DNA of 62,166 nt from Candidatus Poseidoniaceae archaeon (GTDB taxonomy: Archaea > Thermoplasmatota > Poseidoniia > Poseidoniales > Poseidoniaceae). Position numbers and translations under genes: made by a program. The stretch's first letter is position 1; each line of letters opens with the position of its first letter. Shown one piece after another: positions 46,335 through 53,156 of the stretch. Under the pieces are notes generated by a model, which ran no database searches, had not been told where the DNA came from, and worked only from the letters and a program-made list of their open reading frames with translations. The stretch spans positions 1-62,166 of the forward strand of contig CASIBY010000004.1 in assembly GCA_949373095.1 (NCBI GenBank), given 5' to 3'.

Positions 46335-46658
46335 TCAAGCTGCAGCAGCCGCATGACGAGCGACTGAACTTATTTTTTCAATATCGAAATGTTGCATGCA
46401 ACGTCCGAACCTTCGGGTAATGTGATTTGGGATATGAGCAACCCAGCTCTGGGTTCGGTCGTTCCATTCAAACGATGGCTTGCACTGAGAAACAGCAAGT
46501 GCAATCGTCTTGTTACGAGCTTCAACACTCTTGGGCTCACAGCCGCAGGAACGGAAGTAAGTGTTGGAGTTGCTGCGCGCAGGGTCGTCCTTTCGAGGAC
46601 GGCGGTTGCCGTTGTGATTTCGCTTGTGATGATTCATAATTCTCTTGTTCTTTCCCAT
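46335..46658 (-). CDS. Small basic protein of unknown function
   Basis: 107 aa from the ATG at 46658, placed five bases after GGAAGTGA. That leader resembles the Ubl leaders (TGAAGAATATG in both), and the palindrome 92 bases upstream is similarly placed. The open frame extends to 46721. The N-terminus is His/Asn/Arg/Lys-rich (NHHKRNHNGNRRPRKDD). The middle has FRSCGCEPKS and SQCKPSFEWNDRTQSWVAHI. It ends in Ala repeats. Contains four Cys. Nucleic-acid or protein binding is possible, but I recognise no family. Sits alone between the Ubl-E2 copy a and the membrane protein gene. Confidence 0.5.
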   Translation of the reverse strand: MGKNKRIMNHHKRNHNGNRRPRKDDPARSNSNTYFRSCGCEPKSVEARNKTIALAVSQCKPSFEWNDRTQSWVAHIPNHITRRFGRCMQHFDIEKISSVARHAAAAA

Positions 46659-46750
46659 ATTCTTCACTTCCTGATTTATTTTGTTCACTGTTCTGTAATT
46701 CGGTTTGTTCGGTTCCTTCATCTAATAGGGGTCATGATAACGCAGTATTG

Positions 46751-46764
46751 TGTATATTTTGACA
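46751..46764 (-). promoter_or_regulatory. Degenerate palindrome upstream of small basic protein gene
   Basis: TGTCAAAATATACA on the minus strand. The left arm is perfect and the right arm has two changes (ATACA for TGACA). Distance to the open frame start at 46721 is 29 bases, exactly as in the three Ubl repeats, which supports a shared promoter architecture. Confidence 0.45.
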
Positions 46765-46808
46765 GAAATCTAGCCTCGGTTCTGAGACTGGATTTTGTTG
46801 AAACAAAA

Positions 46809-47396
46809 CTATGAAAAGAAACCGAAGAACCAAAGGAGAACGCTATTCGCATACACGAGAATTGAGTAGATGAGCCAAAATGGAAAGAGGATGATCGCCA
46901 CTGCAGTCCAAAAGAGAGCCTCAATCACCTCAAAAATGAAGGTGATAATCGAGACGACAAGATTGATGACAAACGAAATCGCTTCAACAATCGCATTGAC
47001 CACATCAAGAATAAAATTTACAACCTCAAGTACGGCATTAATGATGGTTTCAATGACATCGAATACAAATTGGACGATTTCAAGGACAATGGACACTACA
47101 AAAATTCCTGCAACTACAACAACGTAGCCAACTACGAGAATCGCAGCAAGCAGTAGCAATTTTGAAAGGATGTCCCAATAATTAAACGATTCATTTTGAC
47201 GTTGATTTCTCTGTGCGTTTTGATGGTGATGGTGCCCCATATACCTGTCCGCAATATCCACAAAATGCTGGGCTGGTCGTTGACGAACAGGTTCGGCGCG
47301 ATGCTGGCGCTTTTTGGGTTTTGAAAGAACGACTTTCCTTGCGCCTCTTCGAGCAGGCTCACCAGGGAGGTCATTCAAATCCAATCCATCATCCAT
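46809..47396 (-). CDS. Membrane protein with long hydrophobic helices, unknown function
   Basis: 195 aa from the ATG at 47396 with a GGTGAAGG site, 22 bases after the stop of Ubl-E2 copy b, so probably co-transcribed. Residues 1-75 are soluble and basic with a His stretch (DRYMGHHHHQNAQRNQ). The rest is one hydrophobic region of about 115 residues: LLLLAAILVVGYVVVVAGIF, then a heptad-like series rich in Ile/Val with regularly spaced Asn/Glu (VIETIINAVLEVVNFIL, VVNAIVEAISFVINLVV, IFEVIEALFWTAVAIILF), ending LLWFFGFFS. The periodic repeats could be amphipathic helices in a pore or membrane-shaping protein. A membrane effector or anchor of the Ubl system is possible (inference). Confidence 0.55.
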   Translation of the reverse strand: MDDGLDLNDLPGEPARRGARKVVLSKPKKRQHRAEPVRQRPAQHFVDIADRYMGHHHHQNAQRNQRQNESFNYWDILSKLLLLAAILVVGYVVVVAGIFVVSIVLEIVQFVFDVIETIINAVLEVVNFILDVVNAIVEAISFVINLVVSIITFIFEVIEALFWTAVAIILFPFWLIYSILVYANSVLLWFFGFFS

Positions 47397-47418
47397 GACC
47401 TTCACCTTTTTTCACATG

Positions 47419-48075
47419 TCATGAGTTGAGCAGATTCTGAATATGATTTACATAAGCTCCCACGCGTGCAATGGGGTCGTTTCCGAGTCGATTCAGGTGT
47501 GGTAGAATATTTCCATGACAGACCCAATGACCTCTTCTTCTAGAGCCTGGAATCGTTCCATTACCTGAGCCACTGGCATAAGAGACCGAAGGTGGATTTG
47601 GGTACAAAGAAACTCCTGGACGGGTGGAAATTTCATCAAAATTGAGGACATAAGCGTGCATGAGACCGGATGAAGCATTTGGGCAATATACCACAACTTC
47701 CCAAAATCCACTCTTCGTCTTTCCATTGGATGGAAACCTTAGTCGGAGCATTTGGGCGCTTGACTTTGTCAAATGCTGCTTTACTGGTTGGAGCGAAGGA
47801 TACTCAATTTGAAGTTCCTTCACCCTATTACGAGGGACAGAACCCCCAGCAACCTTGGCCACACCTACGTAGACGGTACTGTCGCGATGGTTTGCGACCG
47901 ATTGGTTGGAGATGACCTTCCCCATTTGATCGTACACGTCGAAGTCGCCTTCGGGTGAGAGCTTTTGGTCCTGAACGACCTGCTTCAGGGTTTGACTTGG
48001 CTTTGCCTCGATGCGTTGCTTTGCAGTTTGGTTGAGTGTATTTGCTACGGTTAGGGGGATCATTGTGTTCATCAT
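47419..48075 (-). CDS. Ubiquitin-like domain fused to E2-like domain, copy b
   Basis: 218 aa from the ATG at 48075. Residues 1-78 are the same Ubl as in the other two fusions, ending VAGG followed by Ser. The second domain is shorter and unlike copy a in sequence, but shows the same layout: LRLRFPSNGKTKSGFWEVVV strands, LMHAYVLNFDEI, a Tyr-Pro-Asn element (SLYPNPPSVSYA), the candidate catalytic Cys in RRGHWVCHGNIL and a final helix (ARVGAYVNHIQNLLNS). The WVCHG motif resembles the Cys site of divergent bacterial E2 proteins. It probably accepts the Ubl from one of the two E1 enzymes. Followed by the membrane protein gene. Confidence 0.65.
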   Translation of the reverse strand: MMNTMIPLTVANTLNQTAKQRIEAKPSQTLKQVVQDQKLSPEGDFDVYDQMGKVISNQSVANHRDSTVYVGVAKVAGGSVPRNRVKELQIEYPSLQPVKQHLTKSSAQMLRLRFPSNGKTKSGFWEVVVYCPNASSGLMHAYVLNFDEISTRPGVSLYPNPPSVSYASGSGNGTIPGSRRRGHWVCHGNILPHLNRLGNDPIARVGAYVNHIQNLLNS

Positions 48076-48169
48076 ATTCTTCATCTCCAATTTTTTTCTT
48101 GTTTGATTACGTTCGTGCGCTCTCATCTACAACGTGGTTCGTTGATTTTGTTTTCTGTCATTATTGACA
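47842..48169 (-). repeat. 328-bp repeat, copy 3
   Basis: Third copy of the promoter/leader/Ubl repeat, at the head of the Ubl-E2 copy b gene. The unique sequence on both sides (AACCCCC after the Gly-Gly codons; CCCTTATCC upstream of the palindrome) is unrelated to the flanks of the other copies. Confidence 0.95.
48156..48169 (-). promoter_or_regulatory. Palindrome upstream of Ubl-E2 copy b
   Basis: TGTCAATAATGACA on the minus strand, a perfect inverted repeat, four bases downstream of the stop region of the ART-like gene. Same spacing to the gene as in the other repeat copies. Confidence 0.65.
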
Positions 48170-48173
48170 GCCC

Positions 48174-48704
48174 TTATCCATGTGCGACAAGTCCCCAACT
48201 CAGAAAGAACACATATGCCAGTACACCTGTACAGAGAAGGAAAATCTTTCGTGAAAACCCGTAAGTGAACAAAGGGGGTTCATTCTGATTCGGTCGCAAC
48301 TCTCTCTTGACATAGACAGGGTCAGTGGAAATGTACATCCATCCATGACGTGGATGTGGAACTTTTGCGAATTTCATCTGGTTGGTATCGACCCTGTAAA
48401 CAGACCCAATACGATTTGGAGTAGTTCCTTGAAGATAGCACTCAATCAATGTTTCCAAACCTTTCTCAGCAGTATACAGTCGGGCAACTTGAATGTCGCC
48501 GGTCAAAAATACAAGAGGAGGAATTCTATGAAGATAAGACGAGTTTTTCAAAAAATTAGCCTGGGGTTTGATTTCTTTTAGACCCGTAATGGGTGAACCG
48601 TGGTATAGCGGTTCAACGACCGAAGAGGCATACTTGAGGCGACTAGGCACGTCAACGATGTTCTGAAAAGAATCGTCCCGGTTTTTGCTTCCCTTCCAAA
48701 ACAT
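48174..48704 (-). CDS. Putative ADP-ribosyltransferase-like domain protein with C-terminal TM helix
   Basis: 176 aa from the ATG at 48704 behind an ACAGGTGATTT site. The soluble part has EPLYHGSPITGLKEIKPQ, then PPLVFLTGDIQVARLYTAEKG and GSVYRVDT. A YHGS strand followed by a strand with Thr and an A-x-x-Y helix is the layout of small ADP-ribosyltransferase-fold proteins with an H-Y-x triad; the third residue is not clear. The C-terminus is a TM helix (KIFLLCTGVLAYVFFLSWG). Membrane-tethered ART domains are known in conflict and modification systems. It sits within the Ubl locus, downstream of the small Zn protein. The family call is tentative. Confidence 0.45.
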   Translation of the reverse strand: MFWKGSKNRDDSFQNIVDVPSRLKYASSVVEPLYHGSPITGLKEIKPQANFLKNSSYLHRIPPLVFLTGDIQVARLYTAEKGLETLIECYLQGTTPNRIGSVYRVDTNQMKFAKVPHPRHGWMYISTDPVYVKRELRPNQNEPPLFTYGFSRKIFLLCTGVLAYVFFLSWGLVAHG

Positions 48705-48736
48705 CAAATCACCTGTAACATCTTTCTTTGAGGATT

Positions 48737-48925
48737 CTAATCAATTTCATATTTCGTACCAGCGATGTAAAAATACTCTTCATTTGATCTCCACTCCCCG
48801 AGGTTATCATCGCAACATGCGCAATAATAGTAATCACCTCTTGTAATCAGTTTTGGATGATCACAATCTTCGTAGAATCTGCTGCATTCTTTGGTTCCAC
48901 ACTTCTTACACGATTTCTTGCTCAT
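48737..48925 (-). CDS. Small Cys-rich zinc-binding protein
   Basis: 62 aa from the ATG at 48925, with a strong AAAGGAGATG site; longer in-frame extensions upstream lack a site. Cys and His are arranged as CKKCGTKECSRFYEDCDHP and, after 14 residues, YYCACCDD, enough for one or two zinc sites of the treble-clef or ribbon type. The end FYIAGTKYEID is short. Function unknown. In the same direction as, and 33 bases ahead of, the ART-like gene. Confidence 0.6.
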   Translation of the reverse strand: MSKKSCKKCGTKECSRFYEDCDHPKLITRGDYYYCACCDDNLGEWRSNEEYFYIAGTKYEID

Positions 48926-48980
48926 ATTGACATCTCCTTTGGGGTGTTTATCTTGAAAGGGACGTGACGAAGTTATTTTC

Positions 48981-48994
48981 TGTAAAATTCGACA
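48981..48994 (-). promoter_or_regulatory. Weak palindrome match upstream of small Zn protein gene
   Basis: TGTCGAATTTTACA on the minus strand, arms TGTC and TACA with two changes from consensus, 55 bases before the ATG at 48925. The weakest member of the set. Confidence 0.3.
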
Positions 48995-49047
48995 TGTGCT
49001 GTACTCATACTGAAAAAATAGGAATAATGAATAGATTCTCATGATGG

Positions 49048-50169
49048 TTATTCTGAATACGTATCCAACGAATCAGCTGAAAACATATGCTGTGCTTCAG
49101 GAAGAAGACCTTCTTTGAATTTAATTTCAAGGTCCTTAAGCCGGTTGGAGAGACCTGCAGGGGAGAGTCCAACTGCTCCTGCAACACGTCCGAGCTGATG
49201 CTTCTCCATGCCAAGGATAGCCAAGGCAGAAAACATCACACATCCTGAAAGGTAACCAATTGCAAGGTTAGCCATAGGGCCGTCGGCAGATGGTTCATCC
49301 AAGTCCGTCATAAGGTTCCAAAATATGTGGTGAATTGATTTCAATTCATTCTCGTCGAAATGCGGAGCAAGTGTTCCAATCAAGTTTTCAGCAGCAATAT
49401 CAAATTTATCGGCTCGCAGAGCAGAGCGTTCCATGACATCTGGAATTACGGCCCATCCCATTCGACAACGTGCTTTATAGGATTTCGAAATTGTCTGCTT
49501 TGCATTACGGAATTGCTTATTTGAGATCCCATACTGCTCCATGATTGGCATTGGATTGAATGCGGGTGTTCTCAACCACTTGTGAGAGAGCGTTGCAACC
49601 GCAAGGGCCATAATTTGCAAATTATGCTGATGGCTATTCCCTCGGATTCCCTTTGGTTTACGAGTGATGGAGGTCTTTGGGCAGATCAATGCAGTTTTTT
49701 CTCCAGATGACAATGTTCTACGAATGGCTTCTCGTTCATGTGACAATTTTCGACAAGCAGCATCAACCAAATGAGTGGTAGCACGAGCCAAATTTTCGCC
49801 AAACATGGTTGAAAGCGTTTGCTTTAGTTCGCGGCACATGGGGTCTTGTTCGCGTTGACTTGAGCGATCGGCCCTACCCAAACGGATGAATACCTGACGC
49901 TGGGCTGATGTAAGGCGATTTCCTGCATAATCGGTTCGGTCTCCGAAAGGATTCATTCGACCTCCTTTGGCTGAATTAGGATTGTTAGAAAACACATCGA
50001 TCGCTTCGCTATGGCGAGTGTCTCCTAGGCTTGAGCTGCTGTTAGTGTCTGCATCAAGAGTGTAATGATTGTCAACCAAACCACAATCTGAACAGACTCG
50101 CTCAGCTCGGGTAATATCCAAGTCAAATGTCGTTCCAAGGCAGTCTTCACAAGGGGCGTTATTGGTCAT
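49048..50169 (-). CDS. tfb: Divergent transcription initiation factor TFB
   Basis: 373 aa from the ATG at 50169; the site GGAGATGA five bases upstream decides the start over the GTG at 50202. N-terminal zinc ribbon: CEDCLG and CSDCGLVDN separated by about 15 residues, as in TFIIB. Region 50-95 (the B-reader/linker) has SLGDTRHSEA and RMNPFGDRTDYAGNRL. Two cyclin-like repeats follow (QHNLQIMALAVATLSHKWL and LAIGYLSGCVMFSALAILG...GRVAGAVGLSPAGLSNRL, the second with the helix-turn-helix that reads the BRE). It is more divergent than a housekeeping TFB. Placed inside the Ubl locus behind the same palindrome, it may direct RNA polymerase to these promoters (inference). Confidence 0.82.
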   Translation of the reverse strand: MTNNAPCEDCLGTTFDLDITRAERVCSDCGLVDNHYTLDADTNSSSSLGDTRHSEAIDVFSNNPNSAKGGRMNPFGDRTDYAGNRLTSAQRQVFIRLGRADRSSQREQDPMCRELKQTLSTMFGENLARATTHLVDAACRKLSHEREAIRRTLSSGEKTALICPKTSITRKPKGIRGNSHQHNLQIMALAVATLSHKWLRTPAFNPMPIMEQYGISNKQFRNAKQTISKSYKARCRMGWAVIPDVMERSALRADKFDIAAENLIGTLAPHFDENELKSIHHIFWNLMTDLDEPSADGPMANLAIGYLSGCVMFSALAILGMEKHQLGRVAGAVGLSPAGLSNRLKDLEIKFKEGLLPEAQHMFSADSLDTYSE

Positions 50170-50231
50170 TGCATTCATCTCCGGTTGAGGTGGTTGCCTC
50201 ACTAATAAGGGGCTTTGATTAAGCCAATATC

Positions 50232-50245
50232 AGTCATTTTTGACA
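50232..50245. promoter_or_regulatory. Palindrome upstream of tfb
   Basis: AGTCATTTTTGACA on the plus strand (TGTCAAAAATGACT on minus), 62 bases before the tfb ATG. Identical as a 14-mer to the copy between the two divergent operons at 51398. Confidence 0.6.
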
Positions 50246-50262
50246 CAAAACAATACGATGCC

Positions 50263-51366
50263 TCATTCATTGGTTCGGCCCCCCTTTTTGCTGAAATCAC
50301 GGGGAAAACCAACTACCCGAAGAGCTCGCTTGTACCGCGTATGGCGCTTCAATTGAACAATGACCCAGCGACCACGATAGTTGTCAAGCGGATGCTCTTC
50401 GCTGTTGATCAATGTGCATTCCACATTATCCTTCATCATCGGGTTATGCAGATGGACCGTACGACCCTGTTCTGGAATCTTGATGAACTGCGTCATTCCG
50501 TATGAAAATCCCTCGAGATTCACCAAGTTAGGACGTGACTGGTTGCTCTTTGCCACCAAGATCCCACGCTTTGGGGATGGACTACTCTGCACTGAACCGC
50601 ATACCAATACAGGCCAGGAATTGGGGCCTATGGTTCGACTTCGGTGAATGGGCGGGTCCAACTGAACGATTGAAAGGTTACCAATTTCCACATGCCTGCT
50701 CTTGGTACGACCACCAGGCCTTGCCTTAGGCAGATATGGTGTGAAGTCCCGAGGAATCGGCGTGACATCTTCACGAAACTTGACGCTGTGCAATTCTGTG
50801 ATCTCCCATGCAGACCAAAGGCCTCTGATTGCATCAAGTCGTTCCTTTTCGCATTCCAACTTCACCTTGTGATCACACAATCCGGTTTCGGGATTATAGA
50901 GATTTGATGCGGCTCCCTTCAGTGGTACTTGCAGAAAAACCAATCCCTGTGTGGAATAATAGGGAGGTTGTGGCGAGAACTGATACCCAACCAAATGATC
51001 ACCCCTTTTCCAAGAGGTAATGTAAGCGGTGGTGAACGTGTCAACCACTCCCCCCAGCACCGTAATATCACGGCCAAGATGGTCTTGTGACGGAGCGAAA
51101 TATGGGCCTCGTAAGTGGTCAATCCATATTTGAGCCACATTTCTCGGTGGTTCAACACGAATAACATCAGGACCTGAATGCGCTTTTTGATAATTGACCA
51201 TCATGCCATGAGAATCAGATAATAAACGATAGGAGCCATCTCTAGATGCAAGACCGTTGGTCCTCATGACATCATTAAGTGTTGAACTCTCATCAACGAT
51301 GGAAACAACGGTGGAATAGTCCGCATCTGGAAACAGAATTGTGAGACGCTTGACTTCCCTTGTCAT
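50263..51366 (-). CDS. Unknown protein with N-terminal ubiquitin-like beta-grasp domain
   Basis: 367 aa from the ATG at 51366; the open frame begins with a TTG two codons earlier. Residues 1-75 have beta-grasp order: VKRLTILFPDADYSTVVSIV, a helix STLNDVMRTNGL, then SYRLLSDSHGMMVNYQKA and DVIRVEPP. No Gly-Gly follows, so it would not be conjugated. The remaining 290 residues are mostly beta with many Pro and aromatic residues (GYQFSPQPPYYSTQGLVFLQ, GRTVHLHNPMMKDNVECTLI, RWVIVQLKRHTRYKRALRVV) and no recognisable catalytic motif. No ribosome site; CATAAATA lies about 25 bases upstream, so the transcript may be leaderless. Last gene of the locus on this strand. Confidence 0.55.
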   Translation of the reverse strand: MTREVKRLTILFPDADYSTVVSIVDESSTLNDVMRTNGLASRDGSYRLLSDSHGMMVNYQKAHSGPDVIRVEPPRNVAQIWIDHLRGPYFAPSQDHLGRDITVLGGVVDTFTTAYITSWKRGDHLVGYQFSPQPPYYSTQGLVFLQVPLKGAASNLYNPETGLCDHKVKLECEKERLDAIRGLWSAWEITELHSVKFREDVTPIPRDFTPYLPKARPGGRTKSRHVEIGNLSIVQLDPPIHRSRTIGPNSWPVLVCGSVQSSPSPKRGILVAKSNQSRPNLVNLEGFSYGMTQFIKIPEQGRTVHLHNPMMKDNVECTLINSEEHPLDNYRGRWVIVQLKRHTRYKRALRVVGFPRDFSKKGGRTNE

Positions 51367-51397
51367 GACCAAAACCGGCCTTGACAGGGTATTTATG

Positions 51398-51411
51398 TGT
51401 CAAAAATGACT
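51398..51411. promoter_or_regulatory. Palindrome in the divergent promoter region
   Basis: TGTCAAAAATGACT on the plus strand, 31 bases before the ATG at 51366 on the minus side and 68 bases before the ATG at 51480 on the plus side. It could control both directions. Confidence 0.6.
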
Positions 51412-51450
51412 GAAAGACTCCAATCTAAATCCCGGAACTTACGAGAATGG

Positions 51451-51458
51451 TATATATG
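51451..51458 (+). promoter_or_regulatory. TATA box of the 51480 operon
   Basis: TATATATG centred about 25 bases upstream of the ATG at 51480. No ribosome site is present between them, so a leaderless transcript is expected. Confidence 0.6.
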
Positions 51459-51479
51459 GTGTAGCAGCAAGCGTATATC

Positions 51480-53156
51480 ATGGATGTAGTCATCACGGCA
51501 CACGGCGCTGCAGGCAGTGAAAGCGTTCTTTCGCAGCACGTTATTGATTGGATTCAACAAACTTCAATCTCAAGATGCGTGTTGCTTGTTCCGAGAGACG
51601 AAGAATACCGATTAATCGAAGAAGAATTAAACAATTCTCTTAGCGTAGCCTGCTTGGTTGAGCGTGTGGTATTACCAAAAATGCAGACCAAAAACATACA
51701 AACTCCTACAGATCTAAAATCACAACCATGGGCAATACTCAATCACATCCAAAAATGCATGAACCTCAACAACGAAACCACCGTTTTTCTCGGGCGTGGC
51801 TCGAGATTGCATGACCATCTTCTGTGGCTGAGTGCACAGTGCCACCCGAACGCTCATCTTCTCCACATTGATTCACTTCAACCAGCTCTTTCAATCAAGC
51901 GCACGGGTTCAACAACAGACATCGCTACCAGTACCCTGCGTGGACTGCTGTATTTCCACCTACAAGACATTGAAAACAAAAGGCCTGAGCACCTCGGTTA
52001 CAGTGACGCGGAACGATTGAGTGGATATGCTGGGGCAGGCACTGCGCTAGGAGTGCGCCCTGCATTGCAAACATTTGTTGAAAAAAATCTTGTCGAAAAG
52101 TTGCCGGTCGCCAAAGACTCTGTTTCGTACAAACTCACTCCGGCTGGTTTTGCTGATGCGTTCGCCTCATATTGCGACCGTCGCTTTTCTGAAGACGACA
52201 CTATACGGCGAAATCTCAACATTGTGTTCGGGAGACTGCCCCACATCCAAACGGAAAACAAAAAGGGGGAGAAACAGGATTTTAATCTCTTTCAATACCT
52301 TGCCCCGCTTCAACCAATTGATGGACTTCTTGTTGTGTTGCAACGTCATTCCGATGAAATCGAAGGAACACATGTTGTCACTTTAGAAGATGCGCTCGTT
52401 CAATTTGAACACTCAGATGCTCATTTTATTGGCGATTTACGTAATGCGCATCGAGTCCTGATGCGGCGTTCTCAAGAAGACTTGATCGATATGAAACGGC
52501 ACTTGGTCGTCATCAATCCTGAAGCAACACAAGAATTCCATCTTGAATTTTTGCTTCGCCTCCTCAATGAATGCCAAATCTTTGAGGAGAACTTTGGGCT
52601 GTCAAGGTGGAATATTGATCTAACACAGCCCCTCGGTAAATTACACAGTGCCGTTTCCTTTTTCACACTGCTTTCAGGCGCCATAACAACCTACATTTAC
52701 AGAAATCAATTACCAAACGAAGAGCAATCGCCATTCACTCGAAAAGAGCATCTTATTCCAGTCCCGAATAAAATGGCTTTTGAAACACTCAACGCGTTCA
52801 AAAATCCACATGGAAACACAAAAGATGCTCCAAATTTCTTGCAGATTTTGCTGCTTTGGGAACGCTATCGCGAGGGACAAAATGCCAGTTTAGAAGGTAA
52901 TTTGTTCGAGGCACCGAAGTCCGCAACAACACAACAACAAACTGCCAACAACGCTAACCTCTCTAAATTTTATGAGCGTGAATTGAAGTCCAAATATAAG
53001 GAGATATTTTATCCTACAAATTTTAATCGAATCATAAAGAATCTCAATGGACATGGATTAGTCGTCAAACAAGGAATGGCGTACTTGCTCACTGACCTCG
53101 GTACTTTCGTTGCAGAACAACTCCTAAAAATAACAGAAATGGAGGCGTTGAATTGA
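51480..53156 (+). CDS. Rossmann-like/winged-helix protein, unknown function (CARF-like?)
   Basis: 558 aa. The first 150 residues alternate strands and helices: MDVVITAHGAAGSESVLSQH, RCVLLVPRDEEYRLIEEELN, TTVFLGRGSRLHDHLLWLSA and HLLHIDSL, a Rossmann-type arrangement as in CARF or related ligand-sensing domains. A winged helix seems to follow (GTALGVRPALQTFVEKNLVE, DSVSYKLTPAGFADAF). The C-terminal 330 residues are mixed, with a second helix-turn-helix-like end (FNRIIKNLNGHGLVVKQGMA, YLLTDLGTFVAEQLL). Overlaps the next gene by four bases. Role uncertain: a ligand-responsive regulator or defence sensor is possible. I would not assign a family without a profile search. Confidence 0.5.
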   Translation: MDVVITAHGAAGSESVLSQHVIDWIQQTSISRCVLLVPRDEEYRLIEEELNNSLSVACLVERVVLPKMQTKNIQTPTDLKSQPWAILNHIQKCMNLNNETTVFLGRGSRLHDHLLWLSAQCHPNAHLLHIDSLQPALSIKRTGSTTDIATSTLRGLLYFHLQDIENKRPEHLGYSDAERLSGYAGAGTALGVRPALQTFVEKNLVEKLPVAKDSVSYKLTPAGFADAFASYCDRRFSEDDTIRRNLNIVFGRLPHIQTENKKGEKQDFNLFQYLAPLQPIDGLLVVLQRHSDEIEGTHVVTLEDALVQFEHSDAHFIGDLRNAHRVLMRRSQEDLIDMKRHLVVINPEATQEFHLEFLLRLLNECQIFEENFGLSRWNIDLTQPLGKLHSAVSFFTLLSGAITTYIYRNQLPNEEQSPFTRKEHLIPVPNKMAFETLNAFKNPHGNTKDAPNFLQILLLWERYREGQNASLEGNLFEAPKSATTQQQTANNANLSKFYERELKSKYKEIFYPTNFNRIIKNLNGHGLVVKQGMAYLLTDLGTFVAEQLLKITEMEALN

